The notes under the pieces: model-generated
Told to the model about the DNA's origin: nothing
Database searches by the model: none
What the model saw: the letters and a program-made list of their open reading frames with translations, nothing else
Source of the DNA: Thermoplasmata archaeon
GTDB lineage: Archaea; Thermoplasmatota; Thermoplasmata; Lutacidiplasmatales; UBA184
Direction of reading: 5' to 3'
DNA length: 44,062 nucleotides
NCBI GenBank assembly: GCA_028864975.1
Contig: JAGWLG010000030.1
Coordinates: 1 to 44,062, forward strand
Shown here: positions 31,242 to 38,722 of the stretch, in pieces
Position numbering within the stretch: position 1 is the first letter of the stretch
How the letters are laid out: each line of letters opens with the position of its first letter
Position numbers and translations under genes: made by a program

Positions 31242-31847
31242 ATGGACAGGATCCCCTCTCCGTTCGACGAGTACATCGTCGTGAACTCGGACGAACGACT
31301 CGTCGGCTGTTGGTACGGGGTCCCGGTTCGCCACGACCACGTCAGTGCTTGGGACAATCTTCCCATCGTGACGCATGGCCTGCTCCTTGTCACGAACAGG
31401 GGGCTCGTTCACTGCACGGAACAAGGAGAATACGTTCGGGAGTTACGGTCTTACGAGTTCCGGCCGACAGGAGTTGAGCCTAGTATCAAGATCCCGTTCT
31501 CCAAGATCCTAGATCTTCGCGTCATGACCTTCCAGGAGCGAGGAGGCATCAACCTCCTTGTCCTGAGCGTGACCTCCGACGTCGCCTCGAACTTCCCCAG
31601 CAGCACCAGCGACGAGGTCCAGGCAGGCGGCTTCGAGGTCCACTTCCTCATGGCGCAGAACGCGGACCTCGAAGAGATCCGGTCGAGCATCGCCCGAGCA
31701 CGTGACGAGGCGGCGTCGGCGGATGCTCCGCTGTCGAGTGACACTGCCTCTCAGGACTCGGCCGCTTCCCCGGACCCTGACCCCGACCCCTCGTCGCGCT
31801 CCGACGGCGGACCCATACGGTTCCACGCTGAGGACGACGCGGAGTAA
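31242..31847 (+). CDS. Uncharacterised protein, tandem paralogue 2 (PH-like pattern)
   Basis: 201 residues, diverged from the preceding gene but with the same build: I-P-S-P-F-D-E-Y-I at 4-12, H-G-L-L-L-V-T-N-R-G-L-V near 45-56, K-I-P-F-S-K-I near 86-92, a helix A-D-L-E-E-I-R-S-S-I near 146-155, an Asp/Ser/Pro-rich acidic linker and a C-terminal P-I-R-F-H-A-E-D-D. Conservation of both the first and last dozen residues across an otherwise variable linker suggests the tail is functional, perhaps a peptide that binds a partner. The ATG is 5 bp after the previous stop, so the two form an operon. Confidence 0.75.
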   Translation: MDRIPSPFDEYIVVNSDERLVGCWYGVPVRHDHVSAWDNLPIVTHGLLLVTNRGLVHCTEQGEYVRELRSYEFRPTGVEPSIKIPFSKILDLRVMTFQERGGINLLVLSVTSDVASNFPSSTSDEVQAGGFEVHFLMAQNADLEEIRSSIARARDEAASADAPLSSDTASQDSAASPDPDPDPSSRSDGGPIRFHAEDDAE

Positions 31848-31946
31848 CGGAGCGAACTGGCCGCTCCTCGACGGATCGAGCCGAGAGACCGATGGAGAGG
31901 ACTGCGCGTAGCACCGGACCCACCGGCGAAGCTCTCGAGGGACCGG

Positions 31947-33080
31947 CTACTGGAGCTCTAGTTCCGAGGGCGAGCGGTCCAAAGATCGCGTGAAGGCGAG
32001 CTCGGCGATCGTGGCCGCGTGCTGCCGTGCGACCCCGATCCACCAGGAACAGAGGGAGAGCGAATGGCGCACCTCTCGCTTTCCCGCCATGCGGCGCAGC
32101 TTCGCGTCGGTGCGAAGCCACGCATCGATCGCTTCCTGCCGTGGTTCGATCGCCGCCTCGGCCTGGGAGGGGCTCTCAGACCGCAGGGCGCGAAGCGAGC
32201 GTCGCAGATTCTCCCGCAACGAAGCGACCCGCACCTGGAGGTCGCCCAACACCTCACGGGTCGAGGTGGGAGGACGACGCATCTTTCCGAGCGCAGAGGC
32301 AGCGGCCTCGACCGCGTCCGCGATGTCATCCAAGAGCCGAACCACCACCCGGGTCCCGAGGAGATGGCTGGACCGCGCGACCCCGAGCTGGCGTGCGAGG
32401 CGCGGGTCCTGCGAGGCCAGGTTCAGCTGGCGCAGGGCCAGGGCGTGAAGTCGACGGACCTCGACGCGCATGTCGGAAGCCTTCTGGAGGGCCTTCGAAG
32501 GCCCCTCCTCGAGGCCGCGCTCGAGGCGCTCGAGAAAGAGGTCCAGCGTGTACCCGACGCGCGTGATGACCTCGGCCACAGGGTGCGCCCCCGGGTCCAG
32601 GAAACTGGTCGCGACCAGCGACTTTGACGTGGCCTCGGTCAAGGTGAACCCCAGGAGCTCTCGCGCGGTCTGCTCGGCCGCGGCCCGGACCTCCTCAGCG
32701 ATCCCCTGTTCGGCCTGGATCTGGATGTGGTCGAATCCCAGGACATAGGCCGAGCGCAGCACCCGCTGGACCGTGTCGGGGGAATCGAGGTGCCGGGCGT
32801 GCACCCGGAAGAGCCGAGGCTCCGCCGCATGGGAAGATCTTTGGGGCGGGATCAAGCGAAGCTCCCCCTCGTCTCCCCCCATCCAGGAGACGGCCTGGCC
32901 GGGGTGGATCCCTTCCTTCTCGACCCAAGACTTGGGGAGGCTCACGACCAACGTGGTAGGCCCTGAGCGCTGGACCAGTCGAGGGACCGGGCGCCCTGGC
33001 GACGCGAGAGGTTCGGGCCGCGCACCGTCGGCCGGGGCCTTCGGCAGGCCCGCTGAGCGCCGTGCCATCCGAGGGGGCAT
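31947..33080 (-). CDS. AbrB-PhoU-like regulator at the end of the Ehr-type operon
   Basis: 377 residues. The N-terminal AbrB-like domain is at about 30-80 (Q-R-S-G-P-T-T-L-V-V-S-L-P-K-S-W, then G-I-H-P-G-Q-A-V-S-W). PhoU-like helices follow, but the acidic metal-site residues are less regular than in the copy at 20457. ATG at 33080 is preceded by GGAGGGG about 8 bp upstream. It starts 14 bp after the stop of the ferredoxin-NuoB fusion gene and points the same way, so it is probably co-transcribed with the respiratory complex. Regulation of the complex, or sensing of phosphate state, is inference. Confidence 0.8.
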   Translation of the reverse strand: MPPRMARRSAGLPKAPADGARPEPLASPGRPVPRLVQRSGPTTLVVSLPKSWVEKEGIHPGQAVSWMGGDEGELRLIPPQRSSHAAEPRLFRVHARHLDSPDTVQRVLRSAYVLGFDHIQIQAEQGIAEEVRAAAEQTARELLGFTLTEATSKSLVATSFLDPGAHPVAEVITRVGYTLDLFLERLERGLEEGPSKALQKASDMRVEVRRLHALALRQLNLASQDPRLARQLGVARSSHLLGTRVVVRLLDDIADAVEAAASALGKMRRPPTSTREVLGDLQVRVASLRENLRRSLRALRSESPSQAEAAIEPRQEAIDAWLRTDAKLRRMAGKREVRHSLSLCSWWIGVARQHAATIAELAFTRSLDRSPSELELQ

Positions 33081-33094
33081 GATCGAGGCCCCTC

Positions 33095-33988
33095 CTATGC
33101 CTTCCGCGCAGGCGCGGTCCGCTCTCCGTCGGGAAGCTCCCCTCGTCGGAGCCGTTGTTCGACCCTGCCGAGAGCGAGCCAAATTCCGTAGAGGAGCGCT
33201 TCAGGTCGGGGAGGGCAGCCGGGTACCCAGACGTCCACCGGGAGCACGGACGCGACACCCCCGAGCACCTCGGGAGACCCCCGGAAGGGACCGCCGGAGA
33301 TCCCGCATGCCCCCACGGCGATGACGAGCTTCGGCTCGGGGGTGGCGCGGAAGGTCTTCTCGAGGGCCAGACGCATGTTGACGGTGACCGGTCCCGTGAC
33401 CAGAAGACCGTCGGCGTGGCGGGGGGAAGCGACGAGGTGAATGCCCAGTCGTTCAAGGTCATAGTTAGGCCAGGCCAGCGCGCTCACTTCGACCTCACAT
33501 CCGTTGCAGCTCCCGGCATCCACCTCCCGAAGGGCGAGGGAGCCTCCGAAGAGCCGACGGACCCGTTCCTGGGTCTCTGCACGCATCCGTTCCGGGACGG
33601 ACGGCGCAACACTGCCGCGGGGGGAACCATGCATGACGATGAGGTCCCGAAGGTCGGTCACCGCGAGCTCGAAATCGGGACGCGCCTGGAGGGCGCCGGT
33701 GGGACAGACCTCGACGCATGCCCGACAGAAGACGCAACGTCCAAGGTCGAGCCGGAAGGACGATCCCCGTCCCTTCCCCTTGACGTCGATGGCCTGCGTC
33801 GGGCATGCCAGGGCGCACGCTCCCGTCCCCTCACATCTCTGCGCCGAGTGGGCCGGGGTTCGCGCGGGACCTGCGGGAGGCCTCGCTGGACCGAGAGGGA
33901 AGGGGTGGGTCACGATAGGACCCCGCACGCGGTCTGCGGGCCGGTAGGAGGAATGTCGTGTCTCAGGGGGAACCTCGGTCTCGCTCAT
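33095..33988 (-). CDS. Ehr-type complex: ferredoxin (HyfH/NuoI-like) fused to NuoB/HyfI-like small subunit
   Basis: 297 residues. Residues about 48-100 are a 2x[4Fe-4S] ferredoxin domain. The second motif (C85, C88, C91, C95-P) is complete. The first has C52, C58 and C62-P, with Thr55 in place of the second Cys, so that site probably holds a three-iron cluster or none. Residues about 135-285 are a NuoB/HyfI-like subunit with all four proximal-cluster cysteines: C161 and C164 (S-C-N-G-C-E), C228 (G-A-C-G) and C258 (P-G-C-P-P). The two are separate genes in most relatives, so this is a fusion. The ATG overlaps the upstream NuoCD-like stop by 4 bp. It would pass electrons from a soluble donor to the membrane arm. 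Confidence 0.88.
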   Translation of the reverse strand: MSETEVPPETRHSSYRPADRVRGPIVTHPFPLGPARPPAGPARTPAHSAQRCEGTGACALACPTQAIDVKGKGRGSSFRLDLGRCVFCRACVEVCPTGALQARPDFELAVTDLRDLIVMHGSPRGSVAPSVPERMRAETQERVRRLFGGSLALREVDAGSCNGCEVEVSALAWPNYDLERLGIHLVASPRHADGLLVTGPVTVNMRLALEKTFRATPEPKLVIAVGACGISGGPFRGSPEVLGGVASVLPVDVWVPGCPPRPEALLYGIWLALGRVEQRLRRGELPDGERTAPARKA

Positions 33989-35619
33989 CGGTCGAACCCC
34001 GAATAGGACAGGTTGAGGCTCTTGTTGCAGAGCGGGAAGTCGGGAACGATGTTCTCCCGGACGGCATACTCGATCGCCGGCCAGTTGAGGAAGGACGGTT
34101 CGCGAACGTGGACCCGTTGAAGCGAGCCGTGGTCGATGCTCACCGCGAACAGGAACTCGCCTCGCGGCGACTCGACGATCCCCAGCCCGAACCGCTCTCC
34201 GCTCACGGAGGGGACGCCCCCATCGACCGAGACCGCCCCCCCAAGGGCCCCCCTCTTCAGGAAGGCCTGGGCGAGGCGGGAGGCTTCGCGGACCTCTTCG
34301 ACCTTGACACGCAGACGAGCTTCCACGTCTCCCGCGTCCTGGCGGGCCACTCGGACCTCTTCGTTCCGGTAGGCCCCGTACGGCCGGTCCCGACGTACGT
34401 CCCGATCGGCGCCGGAGGCACGGGCGGCAGGTCCCACCATGCCCAGGGCATCCGCCACGGCGAGGGGAACGGTACCCGTTCCACGGAGCCGGTCCATGAT
34501 GCTCGAGACCCCTTGGACATGGTCCAGGAGCTCCTCGGTCCCCCGGGCAAGCTCCTGGAGCTCGCGTGCGATCTTCCCAGGAACGAGGGTTGGTAGAGGG
34601 CGCGAAAGTCCGCCCACGCGAACCGTGCCGCGCCCCAGACGGGAACCGGTGAGGGATTCCAGAAGGCGGTACGCTCGGTCGCGGAGCACGTTCGCTTGGG
34701 CCGCACCCGCAGCATACCCGACGTCCAGAACGATACCGGAAACGTCGCCGAGGAGGAAGGCGATCCGTTCGGTTTCGAGCAGGAGACCCCGCGCCGCTTC
34801 CACGGGAGCGGGGAGGGAAGGCGTTTCGAGCGCCCCCTCGACCGCGCTCGCGTAGGCCACGGCCCCCGCGACCGAGTGGTCACCCGAGATGGACTCCGCA
34901 AGCAGCACCCCCTTCTGGGGGTCGCGCCCTTGCCAGAGACGTTCGGTCCCTTTGTGCGTGTACCCCAGGCGCACCTCCAGGTCGAGGATCTGCTCTCCCA
35001 GGGCCTGGAATCGGAAGTGGCCCGGCTCAATGACCCCGGCGTGGACCGGGCCGACCGGGATCTCGTAGACCCCCTCGCCCTCCACGGGAGCGAAGTCGAA
35101 CCGCGAGCGGTCCGCTTCCGGGGCCGCTCCCTCTCCGCGCATCGGGGGCGCACGGTGCCGATGATGCAGGAGGAGTGGACGCGTGTCAGGGCTGCCAGCG
35201 AACTCCACGCCGAACATCTCGGCGACCTCCCGTTCGAAGTAGAGCGCGGGCGCGACCTCGGGAGAAAGGGTGGGAAGCTCGAGCGATCCCTCCGGCAGGC
35301 TGGCGTAGAGATGCACGCCTCGGGTCCCCGAACCCCCCAACCAGAGCGCGTGGACCCTCACACGATCTCGGGCGTCCTCACCCCACAGGGTCGCGAGGCG
35401 ATGTTGGAGGACGGGTCTCAGCGAGAGCGCAACGCTCCTCCAAGAGCCGCGGGGGACCTCTCCCGTCCAGGGACCGCGTGCGGCCTCCCCTGTAGGGTCC
35501 TTCAGGCCCAGGTTGCGGGCCCACTTCCCTTCGTCCGCCGCCGTAGGCACCGGCCTTATCGCGGGCAAGGCGACGGCCGCGACGGAGGCCTCGTCCCCCT
35601 CGTAGGGGATCTCCTTCAC
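33985..35619 (-). CDS. Ehr-type complex: fused NuoC-NuoD/HyfG-like large subunit lacking Ni-Fe cysteines
   Basis: 544 residues. The first 165 correspond to NuoC (L-Y-F-E-R-E-V-A-E-M-F-G-V-E-F near 127-141, then a P-L-L-L-H segment). The rest corresponds to NuoD/HyfG (P-V-G-P-V-H at 188-193, L-G-Y-T-H-K-G-T-E-R-L at 218-228). Where hydrogenases have C-G-x-C it reads A-E-S-I-S-G-D-H-S at 241-249. The C terminus ends in F-P-L-C-N-K-S-L-N-L-S-Y-S-G, where hydrogenases have D-P-C-x-x-C, leaving one Cys (531). Without these ligands no [NiFe] centre can form. GTG at 35619 overlaps the preceding stop (GTGA). The true electron acceptor site, quinone or other, is unknown. Confidence 0.88.
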   Translation of the reverse strand: MKEIPYEGDEASVAAVALPAIRPVPTAADEGKWARNLGLKDPTGEAARGPWTGEVPRGSWRSVALSLRPVLQHRLATLWGEDARDRVRVHALWLGGSGTRGVHLYASLPEGSLELPTLSPEVAPALYFEREVAEMFGVEFAGSPDTRPLLLHHRHRAPPMRGEGAAPEADRSRFDFAPVEGEGVYEIPVGPVHAGVIEPGHFRFQALGEQILDLEVRLGYTHKGTERLWQGRDPQKGVLLAESISGDHSVAGAVAYASAVEGALETPSLPAPVEAARGLLLETERIAFLLGDVSGIVLDVGYAAGAAQANVLRDRAYRLLESLTGSRLGRGTVRVGGLSRPLPTLVPGKIARELQELARGTEELLDHVQGVSSIMDRLRGTGTVPLAVADALGMVGPAARASGADRDVRRDRPYGAYRNEEVRVARQDAGDVEARLRVKVEEVREASRLAQAFLKRGALGGAVSVDGGVPSVSGERFGLGIVESPRGEFLFAVSIDHGSLQRVHVREPSFLNWPAIEYAVRENIVPDFPLCNKSLNLSYSGFDR

Positions 35620-37097
35620 CCGTTCACCACCTTGACGGCCTGGCGGAGGAGCTCCGAGAGCGGGCTCGGAAGCAGCAGACCGAGACCTACGACGATAGGG
35701 AAGAGGAGGCCCAGCGCAAGCGCGGTGGCGAGGAAGCGGCGAGGCACCGTGGAGAACCCCTGGTGAGGTCGCGCTCCGAGGAGCGCTCGCATCAGATGCA
35801 TCATCAGTCCCCCGAAGACGATCGCCAAGGCGAGCAGGAGCAAGGCGGAAGCCGCCCAGTCGCCGCTCGCGAACCCCGCGGTCAGGATCAGGAACTCGCT
35901 CGTGAAGACCGAGAAGGGAGGCACCCCCGCCAGGGCGAGCCCGCCCACCAAGAGCACGGTTCCTGTCGCCGGGAGGGCCGTGAGCGCTCCCGAGACCTCC
36001 TCCAGGTCCTTCGTGTGCGCGCTGGCGGAGAGATTGCCCCCTGCGAGAAAGAGCGTCGCCTTCGTCGCAGCGTGGTTGATCATGTGGAAGAGCGCGCCAA
36101 AGAGCCCGAGGAAGCCTCCGAACCCGATGCCGATCGAGATGATGCCCATGTGCTCGACGGAATGGTAGGCGAGCAAGCGCTTCAGGTCCCGTTGGACCAG
36201 GATGAAGAGCGCGGCCAGCAGGACCGAGAGAAGGCCGAATCCCAAGAAGAGCCAGGTGGCGAAGCTGAACCCCGGCATTCGCACGGTGATGGCATCCACG
36301 CGGAGCAGCGCGTAAACGGCGCACTTGAGGAGCCCCGCAGACAGGAGCGCCGAGACGGGCGTGGGAGCTTCAGAATGGGCATCGGGGAGCCAAACGTGGA
36401 GGGGTGCGAAACCGGCCTTGGTCCCGTACCCGATGAAGAGGAAGACCAGCGCCAGGCGGACAAGCCCCGGGTCGAGCTTCGGCGCGAGGGTGATCAGCAC
36501 GTTCCAGTCCAGGGAGGCACCGGCAGGTCCCACGGACGCCTCGGATGCTAGGTAGAGGAGCAGGGTGCCGAAGAGCGCGAAGACGAGCCCCACCGTGCAG
36601 AGGACCAGGTACTTCCAGGAGGCCTCCACGGCTCGCTTCGTATGGTAAAAGCCGACCAGGAGAGCGGAGCAGAGCGTCGTCCCCTCGACCGCGATCCAAA
36701 GCAGCCCCAGATTGTTCGCTTCCGCGACCAGGAACATCGTGAAGAGGAAGAGGAGGACGAACGTGTGGTACCGACGAAGGCGCTCGAGCGACACGGGGTG
36801 GGGGCTGTCCTCCCATCCGAGGTAGTCGACCGAGTAGACCACCGAGGCCAGGCCCACGATCGCGAGCAGGAGCAGAAGGACTCCCGAAAGGGCGTCCACC
36901 GCCAGCAGCCCGTAGGGCTCACGGACGCTCCCCCCGGACAGGACTTCGGAAAGCAGAAGGAGGACGAGGACCGCGCTCACCACGCCGCCCGCAACGGCGG
37001 CCGAGTTCGCGACCCGGCGAGAGGGGGCGACCATCACGAGAGCCGCCGCCACGACGGGGGTGGCCAGGAGGAGCAGGTCGTAGGGGAGGAGCGACAA
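35616..37097 (-). CDS. Ehr-type complex: NuoN/HyfF-like antiporter subunit
   Basis: 493 residues and about 14 membrane helices; proton-conducting antiporter module (Proton_antipo_M). Visible conserved parts are L-W-I-A-V-E-G-T-T-L near 132-141 (the Glu of helix 5), G-Y-G-T-K-A-G-F-A-P-L-H-V-W-L-P-D-A-H near 224-242 (the Lys of helix 7 and the following His), then L-L-A-Y-H-S-V-E-H-M-G and H-A-A-T-K-A near 352. The key Glu and Lys residues are present, so ion translocation is likely. The start is a TTG with GGAGGG 8 bp upstream, inside the end of the HyfE-like gene, 3 bp after its stop. Confidence 0.9.
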   Translation of the reverse strand: MSLLPYDLLLLATPVVAAALVMVAPSRRVANSAAVAGGVVSAVLVLLLLSEVLSGGSVREPYGLLAVDALSGVLLLLLAIVGLASVVYSVDYLGWEDSPHPVSLERLRRYHTFVLLFLFTMFLVAEANNLGLLWIAVEGTTLCSALLVGFYHTKRAVEASWKYLVLCTVGLVFALFGTLLLYLASEASVGPAGASLDWNVLITLAPKLDPGLVRLALVFLFIGYGTKAGFAPLHVWLPDAHSEAPTPVSALLSAGLLKCAVYALLRVDAITVRMPGFSFATWLFLGFGLLSVLLAALFILVQRDLKRLLAYHSVEHMGIISIGIGFGGFLGLFGALFHMINHAATKATLFLAGGNLSASAHTKDLEEVSGALTALPATGTVLLVGGLALAGVPPFSVFTSEFLILTAGFASGDWAASALLLLALAIVFGGLMMHLMRALLGARPHQGFSTVPRRFLATALALGLLFPIVVGLGLLLPSPLSELLRQAVKVVNG

Positions 37098-37100
37098 GGT

Positions 37101-37760
37101 TCAGCCCTCCAGCGCCCGCAGTGCGTCCGCGTCGACGGTGTCGAAGGAGTCCTTCATCCGGAACAGGAAGAGCCGCCCGACGATGGCGAGGATCAGGAGG
37201 TTCGCGGCGACCCCCAGCTCGAGGAGGAGTCCCAGCCCGAAGGTCAGGGCAAGACCCGCGAGGAAGACCCCGTTGGCCATCACCAGCATCCCGATGACCT
37301 GGGTGAAGGCCTTTCGGCGCGTCGAGGTCAGGAACAGCCCGATCAGGACCACGGTGACCGAGATCGGGAGCAGCCCGGCGGCAGGGATCTCGGCGTACGG
37401 CGTCAGCGGACCGACCACCGCCACGGCAAGAAGCAGGCACCCGAGCCCGGCCAGCCCGCTCGTCCGGACCGAGACCAGCATGTTGACCTCGTCCGGTACT
37501 CGCAGGTCTCTCTGGAGGCGGAGCAGGACCGTCGGGATCAAGACCGCATTGAGCCCGAAGATCGTGGCCCCCGTGAGATAGAGGATCGGAGCGTTGTAGA
37601 GGTAGGCGACCAGGCCCGCCACGGCCGCCATCGCCGCCGACTGGGCCGCGTAGAGGCGGACCAGCGCGGCCACCCGCCGATGGACGAGGGAGATCCATGA
37701 CGTGACCAGGACCACCGCAGCGAGCACTTCCAGCAGCTGCTGGCCCGGTGCCAGGCTCAT
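37101..37760 (-). CDS. Ehr-type complex: HyfE-like (NuoK-related) membrane subunit
   Basis: 219 residues with about seven hydrophobic helices. The C-terminal half (M-L-V-M-A-N-G-V-F-L-A-G-L) resembles NuoK, as in HyfE. The protein ends with a short soluble tail (D-A-D-A-L-R-A-L). The ATG at 37760 overlaps the HyfC-like stop by 4 bp. The open frame upstream belongs to an overlapping frame and is not coding. Confidence 0.88.
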   Translation of the reverse strand: MSLAPGQQLLEVLAAVVLVTSWISLVHRRVAALVRLYAAQSAAMAAVAGLVAYLYNAPILYLTGATIFGLNAVLIPTVLLRLQRDLRVPDEVNMLVSVRTSGLAGLGCLLLAVAVVGPLTPYAEIPAAGLLPISVTVVLIGLFLTSTRRKAFTQVIGMLVMANGVFLAGLALTFGLGLLLELGVAANLLILAIVGRLFLFRMKDSFDTVDADALRALEG

Positions 37761-38722
37761 CCGACCCCCACAAGGTACGTGAGCGAGATCGATCCCAGGG
37801 CGAGCACCCAGGATAGGACGGCGAGGTCCGCGACGCGGAAGAGCCGCCATTTGGCGACCCGCGTCTCCAGCTCGCCCAAGAGCGCCGAGGCGGCGAGGAG
37901 CTTCACGAGCAGAAGCACGAGAGCCAGCGCGAGCGCCGCGAGCCCGAAGGAGAGGGCGATGCCCCAGGGGAGAAGGACCGCGACGAAGAGCTCGAGCAGG
38001 AGCACCATCCGTAGCGACTGTCCCAGCTCGATGAGCGCAAGGTCCCGGCCGCCGTACTCCAACACCATCGCTTCGTGGACCATGGTGAGCTCCAGGTGGG
38101 TCGCAGGGTTGTCCACGGGGAGCCGACCGGTCTCGGCAAGCAGGAGCAGGGCGAAAGCGGCGGAAGCGAGGAGGAGCGCGGGGGAGAGGTGGGCGGCGCC
38201 CAGGGTCGCCCCATGCAGCACGATGGTGGAAGCCTGTGTCGACCCCGAAGGCGCGCCCCAGGCGAAGATCACGAGAAGGAAGGTCGGTTCGAACAGGGCC
38301 CCGATCCACATGTCCCGGGTCGAACCCATGCCGCCAAAGGTGCTTCCGGCGTCGAGCGCCGCCACCGCGGTCATGAAGCGTGAGAGCGCGAGCAGCCCGA
38401 CCACGACGATCAGATCACCGGCGAATCCCAGAGGGGCGGGAAGGAAGAACCACGGAACGAACGGGACCGCCGCCAGGAGCGAAGCGAAGGAGATGAGCGG
38501 CGCGGCGCGGGTGACCGCGGAGGAGGATTCGACGTACACCGTGCCCTTTCCCCATAACTTCGCGAGGTCCAGGTAAGGTTGGATCATGCTCGGGCCCGTC
38601 CGACGCTGGCTTCGGGACTTCCGCCGGCGAACGACCGAGGTGAGCAGCGGGGCAAGTCCCACCGCGAGGGCGAGCTCGGCCGCAAGCACCAGGGTCGTGA
38701 GGAGGATCTCCCAGGGTGTCAC
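37757..38722 (-). CDS. Ehr-type complex: HyfC/NuoH-like membrane subunit
   Basis: 321 residues and about eight membrane helices. I-Q-P-Y-L-D-L-A-K-L-W-G-K near 46-58 and the loop A-E-T-G-R-L-P-V-D-N-P near 196-206 (E-x-x-R-x-P-x-D/E-x-P) are hallmarks of NuoH/HyfC/EchB proteins. They form the contact between the soluble arm and the membrane arm. The following T-H-L-E-L-T-M-V-H-E-A-M is also typical. GTG at 38722 overlaps the upstream stop by 4 bp. Confidence 0.92.
   Translation of the reverse strand: MTPWEILLTTLVLAAELALAVGLAPLLTSVVRRRKSRSQRRTGPSMIQPYLDLAKLWGKGTVYVESSSAVTRAAPLISFASLLAAVPFVPWFFLPAPLGFAGDLIVVVGLLALSRFMTAVAALDAGSTFGGMGSTRDMWIGALFEPTFLLVIFAWGAPSGSTQASTIVLHGATLGAAHLSPALLLASAAFALLLLAETGRLPVDNPATHLELTMVHEAMVLEYGGRDLALIELGQSLRMVLLLELFVAVLLPWGIALSFGLAALALALVLLLVKLLAASALLGELETRVAKWRLFRVADLAVLSWVLALGSISLTYLVGVG

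Noticed and set aside
35620..36324. N-terminal extension of the NuoCD-like protein
   Set aside because: It overlaps the NuoN-like gene in another frame and has the Arg/Pro/Ala composition of a shadow; the GTG at 35619 gives the expected 4-bp overlap.
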